Counted from the first letter of the stretch, positions 1 to 10,502 are shown. The stretch: 60,000 bases of DNA from Adiantum capillus-veneris (GCA_014529385.2 CM043950.1:150230945-150290944), one strand, 5' to 3'. Made by a program: numbers and translations. Notes: a model not told the origin generated them from the letters alone.

Positions 1-91
1 GTGAAAAACTACATGCTCGTCTAGTAAAAAACGTGTAGACAATGTGCTATCCCAAGACACAAAGTAGTTTGAAGGCAAGGTAGACTCAAAA

Positions 92-1128
92 GTGACATGC
101 CCGTCGTCACATGCATACTCTCTATATAGTCCTTCTCCCCAACACTCTAAAAGTGAAGAGAGGAGACAAAGGAAGAAAAAGACAAGAAAGAGTTCACCCT
201 CTTCTCCTTCTTCTTCACCTTTCTCCTCTTCCAACAAAAGAACGGTTATTCTCCTAGAGAATACAATAGGAGAGGACATCGCAAATACTATCTTGCCTAG
301 AAAAGGTCCCACAAGTTTAAGAAGTTCAAAGAGGGAGTAAAGAGCATCTCTTTTCTCATCTATGATGGCACCTTTGGTGCTGCTCACAGAGTACTGGCCT
401 TCATCAAGCAATTTGATGCGGCCTTTGGAGATAAGGGTTTCACTGGATCCTCCAAGCACATCATATAGCTATGCACTTTTAGAAATATGCTAGGCAATGG
501 TTGGATAGCCTTCGTGGCTATGACAAATATCCAAAGACATGGAAAACTCTAAGAGTTTCCATCATGAAGAAATTCCTTGCAAGAGATACCAAAGATAAAG
601 TGCTTACCGAATGGCGGAGTTTGAAGTTATTTTCCAATGAGTCTATCCACAAATATGTAGACAAGTTTTGGGACTTACATCTCAAATCTACAGTCTTTTA
701 AAAGATAGACTTTGCTGAGCAAAAGCAACAATCTTGAAGAAATGGCCAAGTAAGTCAACTCCCAATGGCCTGGTTCTATCACCGAAGTCATCCACCACAC
801 TATGGTTGCATCTTGTATCACAAGGGGCTAAAAGGAATGCCAATCCCATGGAAGAAAACAAAGATCAAAATGATGCAAAGGGGAAGAAAAATGCTCAAAG
901 TTCTTCCCAAGGAAATTCAAACAACAACAACAACAAGACCAAGGAGAAATGAGTTTACAAAGGAAAAAAAAAACTCTCTCCTGAAGAGCTAGAGGATTTT
1001 TGTGAAGAACACAAATGCTTTAAGTGTGGGGAGCAAGGACATGGCTATCATGCACAAAACAAAATTCCCACAATGAGACTCCTAAAGCTTGCACAATTGA
1101 AGCTCCAAAAGAGGATGCTAATTGCAAA
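92..1128 (+). pseudogene. gag remnant of chromovirus A
   Basis: Gag would form the particle and bind RNA. An arginine/serine/proline-rich stretch lies at about 150-350, matching the N-terminal repeats of B and F. The capsid-like part follows at 345-720 with the block Y-D-G-T-F-G-A and the segment L-T-E-W-R-S-L-K-L. A CCHC zinc knuckle at about 1016-1057 reads C-F-K-C-G-E-Q-G-H, but its last cysteine is replaced. Relative F keeps all four ligands. Several frame changes and stops separate the blocks. The true start is upstream of the window, by comparison with F, where about 500 bp of gag precede the basic repeats. Confidence 0.8.
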
Positions 1129-1630
1129 GGATCATCCATTTCATATGCTTGGGGAAGGTGAGGGAGCATGATGCGTTCATCCTATTTGATCCTGCCTCTA
1201 CTCACAACTTCATATCAACAGAGTTGGCCAAAAAGCTAGGCATACAAGCTTTCAAGATGCAGATACTATAATTGTCGATGGGGATTTCAAGGGACAGCAA
1301 GCCTCCGTCACTCCTTTGATTGGGAAGTTGAGGCTTCATGTCCAAATCTACGTCGACAAAGAAGAATTTTCATCTCTCCTCTCCACCATTAGGATGCTAT
1401 CTTAGGGCCACCATGGTTCAATCACATGGCTGCCAACATGAAGTTCCCTGAAAGGAGAATCTACTTCACCTACAGGGAAAAGAGCACGTATAGAGATGCT
1501 AATGAGCCCAGTCGTACTATAACACTTGTAAAATCACCTGATTTTGATAAGTCAATGAAAATCTCAATTTCCTTGTACATTATTTTTGTCAAAGAGTCTC
1601 TAAATGATGCTAATGCTTTAACAAAATAAA
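1129..1630 (+). pseudogene. retropepsin remnant of chromovirus A
   Basis: This is the aspartic protease that would cut the Gag-Pol polyprotein. The active-site block reads F-D-P-A-S-T-H-N-F-I-S at about 1178-1210. Relatives B and F read D-L-G-S-T and D-P-G-S-T here, so the conserved glycine is lost in A. Further on, a decayed form of the I-L-G-A-P-W-F block is visible at about 1400-1430. The coding sequence runs on in another frame to a stop near 1627. Inactive by inference. Confidence 0.8.
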
Positions 1631-1699
1631 GTGGTAGGAATCAATAAGAATTAGAATTTTCTATTCTTCTAAATAAATTCCATATGTATTTATCGATGA

Positions 1700-2900
1700 C
1701 ATCCTATGGAGTTACCTCCAAAACGACAGGAGGATGACCATAAGATAGAGCTTCTACCTTGGAGCTCACCGCCTAATAAACCTCCTTATAAAGTTTCTCA
1801 AGCTTAAAAAGAGGAGTTATGAGGCAAGTACATGAGCTCGTAGACAAGGGGATGGTGAGCCCTAGCTCCTCTCTCTTTTGTTCACCAATCCTTTTAGTGA
1901 GAAGGAAAGCTGGCCCATACCGCATGTGTGTGGACTATCGAGCACTGAATCATATCATTATCAAAAACAAAACAATCATGTACGGAGGGTACATTAGGAA
2001 GAGAATGGGGTCTAGGAGAGCCTCTTTATTTGACAGTTTAAGGAAGTCAAACCTTTAGTATTAAGAAAGTAATAAAAGGAAAGCTTTTGAATTCAAATAG
2101 GAAACAGCTAGTTTATTTAAATTCAAATTTTCCTCCCAAAATGGAATTTAAAACCTAGGGGGTAAAACCATTTCATGTAGCAAAGAGCTTGACGCGTATA
2201 TTGCGGATATATGATCTTCGCTCAAATCAAAGGTCATATGTGGGTGTTAGAAAAGGTCAAAATTCATAAAATTGTTCACCTTCTTTTTGGGGGAAAAAGT
2301 GCAACCTTTGACCACTTTTACACATTCTTGCACACATGGAGTACATCTATTCGTCAAAATGTTATTCACCTCCATAAGCTCATGGAAAATAAAGAGGCCC
2401 TCGTAGACCTCATCCTCTTCCTAATGAGAAGATCTGTTTCATAAGCTACAAGGTTTGAACTACTTCAGTAGTACTGACCTTAAAAGTGGCTATCATCAAA
2501 TAAGGATAGTGAATGAAGATATTGTAAAGACTGTGTTCCATACAACGTTTGGTATTTATGAATATCTTGTCATGCCTTTTGGTTTGACAAATGCTCCAGC
2601 CACGTTCAACCGCCTAATGGAGAAAATCTTTAGACCCTATCGCAAGATCATTGGAGTGTTCTTCGACGAAATTATCATCTACTCCAAATATTTGGAGGAG
2701 CATAAGCAACATCTCCAGGTAGTTTTTCAAGCTATGAGGGAGAATAAACTTTTCATTACCCAAAAAAGAGTGAATGTTTTCTCCAAGAGATTCAATATTT
2801 AGGTCATATTATCTCTCAAGATGGTATCTGTATGGATCCAACCAAGCTTTAGATAATAAAAGGATGGCCTAACCGAAGGAATCTACATGAGCTACAAAGC
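1700..2900 (+). pseudogene. reverse transcriptase remnant of chromovirus A, interrupted
   Basis: The N-terminal part (about 1819-1975) keeps the conserved block C-V-D-Y-R-A-L-N-H. A 435-bp insert (1992-2426) follows. The palm then resumes at about 2455 with D-L-K-S-G-Y-H-Q-I-R and the block [12 protein letters not shown]. The catalytic motif reads V-F-F-D-E rather than F-F-D-D as in B and F, so the second metal-binding aspartate is changed to glutamate. The enzyme would be dead for both reasons. The reading frame after 2802 changes phase. Confidence 0.87.
1992..2426. mobile_element. MITE-like element with 39-bp terminal inverted repeats
   Basis: A 435-bp insert splits the RT of chromovirus A. 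Its first 39 bases (1992-2030, starting CATTAGGAAGAG) are the reverse complement of its last 39 (2388-2426, ending CTCTTCCTAATG), with 35 of 39 positions matching by hand. The undisrupted target is seen in B and F, so the insertion is real. No protein is encoded, so this is a non-autonomous class II element. The target duplication is not clear: flanks GGGTA and AGAAG share only one base. The superfamily is therefore left open. Confidence 0.78.
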
Positions 2901-3500
2901 TTAATTGGTATGTGTGCATACTATAGACACTTCAGAGCTAAATTCTCCCAAATAGCAAGACTAGTACATGACTTGACCAAGAAAAATATTAATTACATAT
3001 GGACTACTAAAGAGAAAAGTGATTTTGAAAATCTTGAAGGAAATCTTACCTCTCAACCCATGCTTACACTATTGGATCTCTAAAAACCATTTGAGTTCCA
3101 ATGTGATGCTTGTGCAGATTGCCTTGGAGCATTTTCCTTCTAGAAGGACATGCCATAGCTTATGAGAGTCAAAGAATCAATTCCGACGAGCGATTATTGG
3201 GAATCTATGAGAAGGAGATACTAGTTGTTCTACATGCCCTCGACACATGGAAGCACTATCTTTTGGGGACTCCATTTATCCTACATACGGATCACCAAAG
3301 TCTTGAGTACTTTATGATGCAACCCAAGATCTTTGACAAAAAAATGAAGTGGCAAAATTTTCTTTTGCAATTCAATTCTCATATTGCTCACATTGCTGGC
3401 AAGCACAAACAAGTTGTTGATGTACTATCACGATGGCTAAGAGCCAATGCGTTGTCCATAGTAACTCACAATGATCTATCTTCTATGATAGATAAGTAGG
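2901..3500 (+). pseudogene. RNase H remnant of chromovirus A
   Basis: The connection and RNase H domain follow the RT. Visible catalytic context includes C-D-A-C at about 3103, the glutamate in Y-E-K-E-I-L at about 3210 and T-D-H-Q-S at about 3288. These correspond to the D-E-D residues of gypsy RNase H. The end of the domain reads H-I-A-G-K-H-K-Q-V-V-D, the usual exit block. A stop in the first strand and a stop at about 3497 break the frame. Confidence 0.82.
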
Positions 3501-4880
3501 CTATTGACCTTGACTTTAAAAGATGTAATTTTAGCCCTTGCCTTAGGGAAGAAAGAAGAATCATTCACCTTGCAGGATGGTTATCTCCTCTATTTCAATA
3601 GGCTATTTGTTACTCATTCTCTTTGTGAGAAAGTGATGTATGAATCCCATGCTCCTCCCTATGTGGGGCATTGAGGGGTTCATCCTACCCTTCGTCGAGT
3701 AGAGATGTATTTCTATTAGTGTACCATGAAAATGGACATACAAGACTATGTGTCAAAATGTGTGGGACGCAACCTCAATTGCTCCACCCTTTTCCAATTC
3801 CTAATTCACCATGGGAGAGCATATCCATGGATTTTATCTTTGGATTGCCTAAGTCCATCCATGAAAATACGGGAATCTGGAAAATAGTAGATAGGTTTAC
3901 TAAACAAGCACATTTTATACTTGTGAAAAAGACTATTAAGGCACACCAAATGGAAACCCTCTACATATCCCAAACTTTTAAACACCATGGCTTGCCAGTC
4001 TCGGATAGAGATCCTTGAATTACCATTAATTTTTGGAAGGGTCTCTTTGAGAATCCAGGCACTAGGCTTAATTACTCTTCAGCCAATCACCCACAAACGG
4101 ATGGCCAAAGTGAAATAACCAACCTTATGATTCTAGATTTACTTAAGACTTATGTTACTAAATTAGATCAACTTAAGTACCTACCTCTTGTAGAGTATGC
4201 ATAGAGTAACACTATCCATACTACTACGAGGAAGGCACATTTTGAAATCATTGAAGGAAGACCTAAAAGTCCCTTGATACTTAAGGTATAGGGGAAGATC
4301 TTTGATGCCGATGAGTATAGCCGAGACCTGCAAGAATATTTCCAAAAGATTAAAGAGGCTTTATCCATCTTGCAACAAAGGCAAAATACTACTGCTAAAA
4401 CAAGCACAAAAGGGTCTTATCTTTCAAGGAAAATGATTGGGTCCTACTCAAATTTCCCAAGGCTCGATTGAGGCAGACTACGGGAAAAAATTCCTATAGG
4501 CCACCAAAAGTATTATGCTAAACTAGCAAAGAGATACAATGGTCCTTTTCAAATTCTAAAACCAATCAATGAGATGGCCTATCAACTCAAGCTGCCCAAC
4601 CATTAGCTCATTCACAATGCTTTTCATGTGAGCCTACTTAAGCCTTACAAAGGAGAGCCATCACAAGAACCAATTGTTGAGGACCCGCCTGAGATCAATG
4701 ATCAAGAAGAGGTGCTTCAGTCGGAATGGACTCTTTGACATGAAGACAAGTACTAAAACATGGTAAGATTATTCGATGGTATCTTATTAAGTTAAAAAAT
4801 TATCCGTTTGAAGATGCTAGATGGATTTAAGAACACATCTTAAGGATATTATGAACCTTGTCAATGCTTATAATGCTACA
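3501..4880 (+). pseudogene. integrase and chromodomain remnant of chromovirus A
   Basis: Integrase would insert the cDNA. The first catalytic aspartate lies in S-M-D-F-I-F-G-L-P at about 3829. The second lies in S-D-R-D-P at about 4000, followed by a stop. The H-P-Q-T-D-G-Q-S-E block carrying the glutamate follows at about 4090. The HHCC zinc site upstream is corrupted. The C-terminal end reads L-L-K-P-Y-K-G-E and a decayed chromodomain at about 4740-4840. In-frame stops and a loss of phase show it is dead. Confidence 0.85.
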
Positions 4881-5154
4881 ATAGAGTAAGTAAATGCAAA
4901 TACCTTTTAAAAGAAAAATATTTTTGTCTTATAAGACTAGTTCTCTTTTTATTGTGAAAAAATTTAAGTAGTATTCATTCTTAGAATCATGTTTGTGATG
5001 ACGAAGTCTCTCAAACATTAAGTAGAATTTGTCACTCTACTTTGGGAGTATGATATGGACTCAAGAGTAGACATGCTTGCGGCAGCTAAGTCTCCCAAGC
5101 CCCAAATGGATTAGCCATCCATTTTGGAATGATGTCGTAGGAAGAGAGAGGTAA
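4881..5154 (+). other. 3' untranslated region and polypurine tract of A
   Basis: There is no coding potential. The segment ends with the purine tract GGAAGAGAGAGGTAA directly before the TGTCATAA start of LTR1. B and F have the same tract and the same LTR start at 52499 and 58985. The tract would prime plus-strand synthesis. Confidence 0.75.
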
Positions 5155-5955
5155 TGTCATAAAATATAATATCTAACTAACCTAGATTCTTTTCTCAAAT
5201 TAAACTGATCATTTAATATGGAAGAATACACAAGAGCAAGAGTTAGAATATAGATATGTGCTTTTAGATTTATCTCAGCACAGGACCAAAGGAAATGGGT
5301 CCAAATGGGAGATGGTATAAGCAAAGAGTAATGCTAGCTTCATTAAAAACCTACAAAGGATAATGTTGAAAGTCCTTAGACCTAGGAACTTAGGCAAGCT
5401 AGGGCTCAGACTGAGGTGGGAACCTGGCCCAAGATTGAGGCGCTTCTCGTGCTTGCTGACTAAGGTGCTTGAGGTGCTGGTCATGATTGATGATTATTGT
5501 GCTTCTCATGTTTTATGCCTAAGGTGCTTAAGAGGTGAGGTGTTCCAAAGTCAACATGGATCCCTACACAAGGGGGGGGGGGGGTGAGGCCTACAAGTAG
5601 GGGAAAGAGAGAGAACACACACACACACACACACACACTCAAGGCAAGCCAAGTCCAAAGAGGCAACATGGACACATGTCAAGATCCTCCCCATGTTTCC
5701 CTCATAAGGTGCCTAAAGCCTATTGGTTAACCTCTAAAGGGGTCCAATGATAATTTAGTTTATTTAATTAAATTTTCAAGCATTAGTAAAGTCCTCTCTC
5801 TCAAAGGGGTGAGGAGGAGAATTGTCCTAATGGTACCCTTATTGCGTGTTATGCACAAAGCTTGTGATTGGCCAAGCTTGAGGAGGTCCAATCAATTGCA
5901 AGCTAGAGCTAGAAGAGGGGGTCGACCCAAGAAAGAAGGGGGGTAGCTGAGCCTT

Positions 5956-6011
<56 letters not shown>

Positions 6012-6705
6012 GGTGTGTTCTGCAAGAACTCCATCTCCTTCTCCAAGCTCAAGAATTTGTGAGCCTACATCAACAACTCTTGGCTATGGAATGCAAATCA
6101 AAGCAAGATCCATGATTCAATGCTATGCTAGCCATCTTCTTCATCTCCATTACTATGCTACTATGCTACGGTAAGCTCTATGAGTAATGGTATGAGAGGA
6201 CACTACTTATTTCTTGTAAGTTACTTCTTCTTCCTCTTCCCTACCTTCATTCCCTGCTAGCTCTCTCCACCTTTAAAGTCACCTTTGAGGTCTTGGGACT
6301 GAGGCGGGGACAAGTTAATGCTTTCATTTAGACAATTTATAGGAATAATTGTGGTGCATGAAGCTCTCTATCTTCATTGCACCATCAAGGTCTCAAGGAA
6401 CACAAAGCTTGTATTGTACCAAGTCTCTCTTTATGGGTGAATCTATAATACAAAATCCTATTGGAGGGGGGACCGGATCCACATAAATTTGATCCTCAAC
6501 TATTGTCAAGTTCTTTAGTTATCTCTCTTGCAATGTATTGTTCATGCCAATTTAATTAGGTATAATGGTTATGGTGCTACCTCTAATCAAGTTCTCTCTC
6601 TATTTTCTCAAAGTATTCTAATAAAAATGCTCTGTATAGTTCTTTAAATTCCTCTATTCTCAATGTTCATAGTCCAATCCCATTACAAGTCCTATAGAGG
6701 TAACA
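5155..6705 (+). repeat. LTR1, 3' LTR of chromovirus A
   Basis: The LTR starts TGTCATAAAATATAATATC and matches LTR3 and LTR4 along most of its length. It contains a G run near 5572-5584, an (AC)n tract at about 5615-5638 and a (CT)n tract at about 5959-6009. The right edge is set near GGTAACA (about 6705) by comparison with the end of LTR2 (GTTACA). The exact end is uncertain by a few bases. Confidence 0.8.
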
Positions 6706-6744
6706 TGCATATATGGTACCAAAATGGAAGATTAGGGCATGTGA
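6706..6744 (+). other. Degenerate primer-binding site and recombination junction
   Basis: Just after LTR1 the sequence TGGTACCAAAA (about 6714-6724) resembles the iMet primer site TGGTATCAAAGC found after LTR2. About 20 bases later the sequence jumps into the middle of another LTR copy. An internal region and the first ~860 bp of LTR2 seem to have been lost here. Confidence 0.5.
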
Positions 6745-6926
6745 AGTAAAATGAGCTTGTGAGAAGGGAGGCCTACACCAACAACTCTTGGCTTTGTGAT
6801 GCAAATCCAACCAAGAGACAAGCTCCAATGCATGCTCATCTCCTCTACCATGCTATTTACTAAGCTATTATGAGTGATTATGTGAAGAGACATAGTTATT
6901 TCTCGTAATAATACTCCTTCTTCCCA

Positions 6927-7381
6927 TTAGGAGATTTCGAAGGTCTTTTGGAAGAGAGAGGAAAATAAGCTCCTCCAATGAGAGAAGAGCCTACCTTACG
7001 TAGAAAAATAGATTGATATTAACAAAAATATAAAAGGTGTCCCTCTCCTCATTTAATAATCTAGTGGTCCTTGAAGACAATCACTCTCTTTCATTTAATG
7101 AGAGCACCTTTTTCAGAAGTTAGATGCGGTGCATTTAATATGGCTTACGTCATCACTCGAATTCAAAAAGTCACAAAACTATCAAGTGGTTGAAGATTTT
7201 GAAACTTTTGATACTGTCAATGCGTCCGGAATGCCCAAATATCCTAGAAATGAATGTCTAATTGCCTCACTCCCACATACAAAGAGGCAAAAAATGTCAA
7301 AAACCCCTAAAAGAACATTTTACTAACGACGCACGAGGGGAAATTCCAAAATTTTGGAATGCCTCCTCGCGCGCTGTTAGT
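6927..7381 (+). repeat. Left long terminal inverted repeat of K
   Basis: This segment pairs with 9480-9924 read on the other strand. Shared landmarks, in order from the tip, are ATTTCG, GCTTACGTCATCACT, GATTTTGA, AATGAATGTCTA and GAGGCAAAAAA. The inner end holds a hairpin (7322-7381) whose centre is the perfect 18-bp palindrome ATTCCAAAATTTTGGAAT at 7343-7360. Confidence 0.75.
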
Positions 7382-8843
7382 AAAAAACCCCTTTTTCCCT
7401 CTTTTTAGGGAGCTTTTTGAGAGGAAAATGTCAAAAAACCTCTAAAAAGGGGCTTTCTTGAAAGATAAGTGTTAAGAAACCCACTAAAGAAAGCTTTGTA
7501 CTAACGGCATGCTGTCGTGCTGTGACACGTACATAGTGGGAACGCATGCTACAAGATCTATCTTGTAATTTTTTAGATACATAATTATCTTTCCTATAAT
7601 TTACATATAAATATTTAAGTATAATAATAAGCTTTCTATCTCATCCTATTATTTTTCTCAAGGGTTACCTATTCTTACTTTACCATCAGAAAATACTATG
7701 GAAAAAGCATCAATAGCTCCGCCTCTTTAACTTGGGGCAAAAAGCATTGATTCTTTATTTCTACTATCTCATTATCATCTCACACCCTAGCTAGATCCTA
7801 TATCTAGGGTAAGATCCAATATATATATATATATATTCTATGTATTTTTCATATTTTTCTTATATTTATTTTTAAATAGCTACTAGGAGGGAATCAAGTC
7901 CTAGTGGGACACTAGGTGGCATGATTTCAAAGATACACTTATTTTAATGCATTATTGCAAGCATGATTACAAAACTTTGTCAAGGAGCAATGTCATGCTT
8001 TCATATGGCATGAGGTGTCCTTTGGAATCAAATGAAATTCTAGGCTAAGGGGACCACAGGAAGACTTTTGCTGCCAGAAATGGACCCTATTTTGATGAAT
8101 TTTTTACACAAGGTTCCAATCCGAATTGGAAAATTATTTTAAAATGAAAATCATAGCTAATGAGCTGAAGTTTTTGCTCATATTTTTACTTTTTTATTTG
8201 GAGCCACGGTTGAGGAGATATGATCGAAATACTGGACCCCAATCTGCCCACATCATGCAGGGACAACTCATATCCAACTTTTCCAATTTCTGTTCACACT
8301 GGCTCCTCTCTTCTTGTGTAAACCCTTGGGGGTTCCCTTCACCTATAAAAGCGTACCTTTTCTTCCTTGAAAACTACTCAAGCATTCAATCCATTGATGA
8401 GAGGAATTCTTGAGGGAATTCTTTCTCCTAGAGGAAGACTAGCCATCCTTGCATGCTATCCTTGGAAGATCAACTCTAATCAAAGAAGAGCGTGGACTTG
8501 GCGTATCAATCAAAGTTGAATTCTCCCCTCTTCTTCTCTCTCCATCAATAATGGTGCCGAAGGGTTTGTCAAGTAAGATGTGTTCTACATTGAGGTTTTC
8601 TTGATTTCTTGTTGTTTTCTTTTTCATCTCTAACCCAACATATATATATATCTAATCTCATCTCCTTAACCAAACCTATCTCTCTCACTCTTAGTAATTC
8701 ATCCTCTCTACAAATTTTAGGTTCTCCTTGCTATAGGTACATCTCTCCCCGCAACATCCTTATTGCCTACGGGCAAGAATAGGGCTTGGGAGGGAAACTT
8801 CTCATCTCTTCAATTCTCTCATATCTACATTTCTCACATACTA
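7382..8843. other. Interior of K, non-coding
   Basis: I see no protein-like ORF here. There is an AT-rich stretch with (AT)n at about 7815-7835, and a region around 7900-8340 that reads like an LTR U3 or plant promoter leading to the TATA box at 8344. A pyrimidine-rich leader of about 500 bp runs from there to the first small ORF. Confidence 0.5.
8344..8351 (+). promoter_or_regulatory. TATA box upstream of the small-ORF pair in K
   Basis: TATAAAAG lies about 500 bp before the first small ORF. It is followed by a pyrimidine-rich leader like that of the LTR promoters in this window. It suggests the pair is, or was, transcribed on the + strand. Confidence 0.45.
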
Positions 8844-8849
8844 TCCTAG

Positions 8850-9063
8850 ATGAATAACCCACATGATGATCATTTCTATCGCTTTTACTCTGTACGATCT
8901 ATTAGAATTAACGTATGGATTAGCCGTAAAATACACTTCCAACAACGTATAGTGTTTCTCTTTGGCCCAGAAAGGCTTAATACTTCTATCACCGGATCCC
9001 ATCATACTACCTCTCATAGACTATAAATTTTCTTTTGACGTAAGCGTAGTTATCTTGCTATGA
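8850..9063 (+). pseudogene. Small ORF 1 of the paired-ORF cassette, copy in K (frameshifted)
   Basis: I do not recognise this protein. It starts M-N-N, like the 70-codon ORF at 22851 in element C. Shared blocks are I-R-I-N-[VI], R-K, Q-Q-R-I-V-F-[LM]-F-G, E-R-L and, after the break, I-I-L-P-[LF]-I-[DN]-Y, S-F-D-V and V-x-I-L. A small deletion near 8985 shifts the frame, so the direct frame stops at 9024-9026. The homologous end is read in the next frame to TGA at 9061-9063. That stop overlaps the start of ORF 2 as ATGA. Alternating polar and hydrophobic residues suggest beta strands. Confidence 0.6.
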
Positions 9064-9272
9064 ACCAAGAGGATTTGTACACACAATTAATCCCAATCAC
9101 TAGAAAAAATATATATATTATGGTAAGCACAAAACTACAATTCCAAAGAACAATTCGTAGCCTATTTGGTCAGTCAATATTGAATGCCATTAACTCATCT
9201 ATTAACCCTTTCATATTACCCATGATACGATATGACCATAGCCTTGATTTTTTCATCTTCGTATTGTTTTGA
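9060..9272 (+). CDS. Small ORF 2 of the paired-ORF cassette, copy in K
   Basis: This is an intact 70-codon ORF of unknown function, starting M-N-Q. Its counterpart in element C (23147-23359) is also exactly 70 codons. Shared blocks are P-I-[TA]-R, the segment F-Q-x-T-I-R-x-[LI]-F-G, L-N-x-I-N-[SA]-S-I-N-P, F-I-L-P-M-I and the C-terminal I-F-[VI]-L. It is also a diverged relative of ORF 1: F-Q-x-x-I, F-G, N-P-x-I-L-P and the hydrophobic C-terminus recur at the same positions. Its ATG overlaps the old stop of ORF 1 by ATGA. It is not part of a gag or pol. Confidence 0.55.
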   Translation: MNQEDLYTQLIPITRKNIYIMVSTKLQFQRTIRSLFGQSILNAINSSINPFILPMIRYDHSLDFFIFVLF

Positions 9273-9479
9273 CATTCTCTTTTGTGTTCTTTCTTTGTGT
9301 GTGTGAGTGCAAGAGAGAAAGAGCGAGTCTTCTTTAATTGCACTTCTTTCCAAACCCTAGTCTTCATGGCATCTATGGTTTAACTCCTTCATATAGTTTT
9401 TGTTGAGTTCTCTCACAAACTCTCACAGCCATAAGCCCGGTGCTTTCTTGGAAAGACCGCAAATTTCTCAACAATGCAA

Positions 9480-9924
9480 GGGGGCATTCTAGAATTTTAG
9501 AATGCCTCCTCGCGTGCCTTAAGTAAAAGCCCCATTTTTTGGGGTTTTTTGACTTTTTTTGCCTCTCCGGATGTAGGAACGAGACAAGTAGACATTCATT
9601 TTTAGGGTATTTTGGCGTTTTGTATGCATTGGTGGTGTCAAAAGCCTCAAAATCTATCACTATTTGACAGTTTGTGACATTTCAAGTTCCAGTGATGACG
9701 TAAGCTGCATTGAATGCGGCGGACGTGCCTCTTGAAAAGACACTCGCATTAAATAAAAAAGTGACCGTTTTTAAGGACGATTGGGAATATAAATCTTCTT
9801 TTTAGAGTGTCTGGTTGTCCTTTTGGACGTACTCACAAGGTGCAAGTGCTTTTTAAAAGAAGTTTCTAGAGAGAGAAATACAATTTCTTACAAGGCCCTC
9901 CAAATGACCTCCGAAATTTTCTAA
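9480..9924 (-). repeat. Right long terminal inverted repeat of K
   Basis: This is the reverse-complement partner of 6927-7381. The inner part again contains an A/T-centred palindrome flanked by CCTCCTCGCG, the same hairpin as in the left repeat but less perfect. An ORF-like reading here on the minus strand is explained by this repeat and is not called as a gene. Confidence 0.72.
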
Positions 9925-10375
9925 TATCTCGATCTACTCTCATACCCCACTAGCTCTCACCATCTTCAAAGGTGTGTGAGGTCTTGGGTCTAAGACCATG
10001 AGGGAATTGATGTTGTGTTTTACAAGTGTGAGCTTGGTGCTTGAATCTCCCATCTTCGTTGCACCAAAAAGTTATTGAAGGACACAAAGTATTGTATTGT
10101 AAAATGTCTCCCTTGATTCGGGAAACCTATAATACAAAGCCTTCTGGAGGGGGACCGGATCGATGTAAATTCGGTCCTCAACTATTGTCAATAGCTTAAT
10201 TTCTCTCTCTTTTTGAAGTATTTTTCATGCCTATCTAACTAGGTGTCATGCCTTTTGTTGCTCTCTCCATCCAAGCACTCTTGCTATGCTCATTAGGAAG
10301 CTATTCTAATGAAATGCTCACTATGTCTGTTATTTTCTTGCTACGCACAAGTTACTAAACCATTAAATGTTACAT

Positions 10376-10387
10376 TGGTATCAAAGC
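10376..10387 (+). other. Primer-binding site, initiator-Met tRNA type (chromovirus B)
   Basis: TGGTATCAAAGC lies one base after the end of LTR2. It differs at one position from TGGTATCAGAGC, the usual site complementary to the 3' end of plant initiator-Met tRNA. It fixes the LTR end and the + orientation of the element. Confidence 0.85.
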
Positions 10388-10502
10388 ACAAGGTTTCTCT
10401 TTTCTTTCTCAAGAAGAGAGTTCCTCAAGCTAATGTTGGTATTATTAATTGCAATTGAGTAAGTAGAATAGGAAATTTTCAGCCTTGTAGTGTGCTTGCT
10501 TT

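Larger units (their letters stand above)
1..6705 (+). mobile_element. Chromovirus A, decayed Ty3/gypsy LTR retrotransposon
   Basis: The order gag, retropepsin, reverse transcriptase, RNase H, integrase, chromodomain-like tail, purine tract and LTR is readable on the + strand. That is the order of Ty3/gypsy chromoviruses. The left end, including the 5' LTR and the gag start, lies outside the window. The reading frame is broken by many stops and frameshifts, and the RT is interrupted by a small inverted-repeat element. The copy cannot be autonomous. Chromoviruses B and F in this window are close relatives and served as the comparison for finding breaks. The 3' LTR is LTR1 (5155-6705). Confidence 0.9.
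6927..9924. mobile_element. Element K, DNA transposon-like insert with ~450-bp inverted repeats
   Basis: This 2998-bp insert interrupts LTR2; the uninterrupted form is LTR3 near 53530. Its ends are TTAGGAGATTTCG and the reverse complement of TTAGAAAATTTCG. Similarity between the ends continues inward for about 450 bp with roughly 70-75% identity by eye. Such long inverted repeats are typical of Mutator-like elements. No transposase is seen and no 8-11 bp target duplication is clear, so the family is a suggestion. The interior carries a TATA box and a pair of small ORFs also found in element C. Confidence 0.72.
6745..10374 (+). repeat. LTR2, 5' LTR of chromovirus B, 5'-truncated and split by K
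   Basis: Positions 6745-6926 and 9925-10374 together match the second half of LTR3 (from about 53361), including the shared phrase on both sides of the break. The first ~860 bp of the LTR is missing. Element K (6927-9924) splits the rest. The LTR ends AATGTTACA at 10374, immediately before a clear primer-binding site. Confidence 0.82.

Noticed and set aside
5572-5584. G run in LTR1 as a polypurine tract
   Set aside because: It lies inside an LTR, matches a shorter G-rich stretch in LTR3 and LTR4, and is followed by LTR text.
9373-9660. Minus-strand ORF of 95 codons resembling the + ORF at 7129-7326
   Set aside because: The similarity is fully explained by the two arms of the long inverted repeat of K; frames are not conserved as protein.
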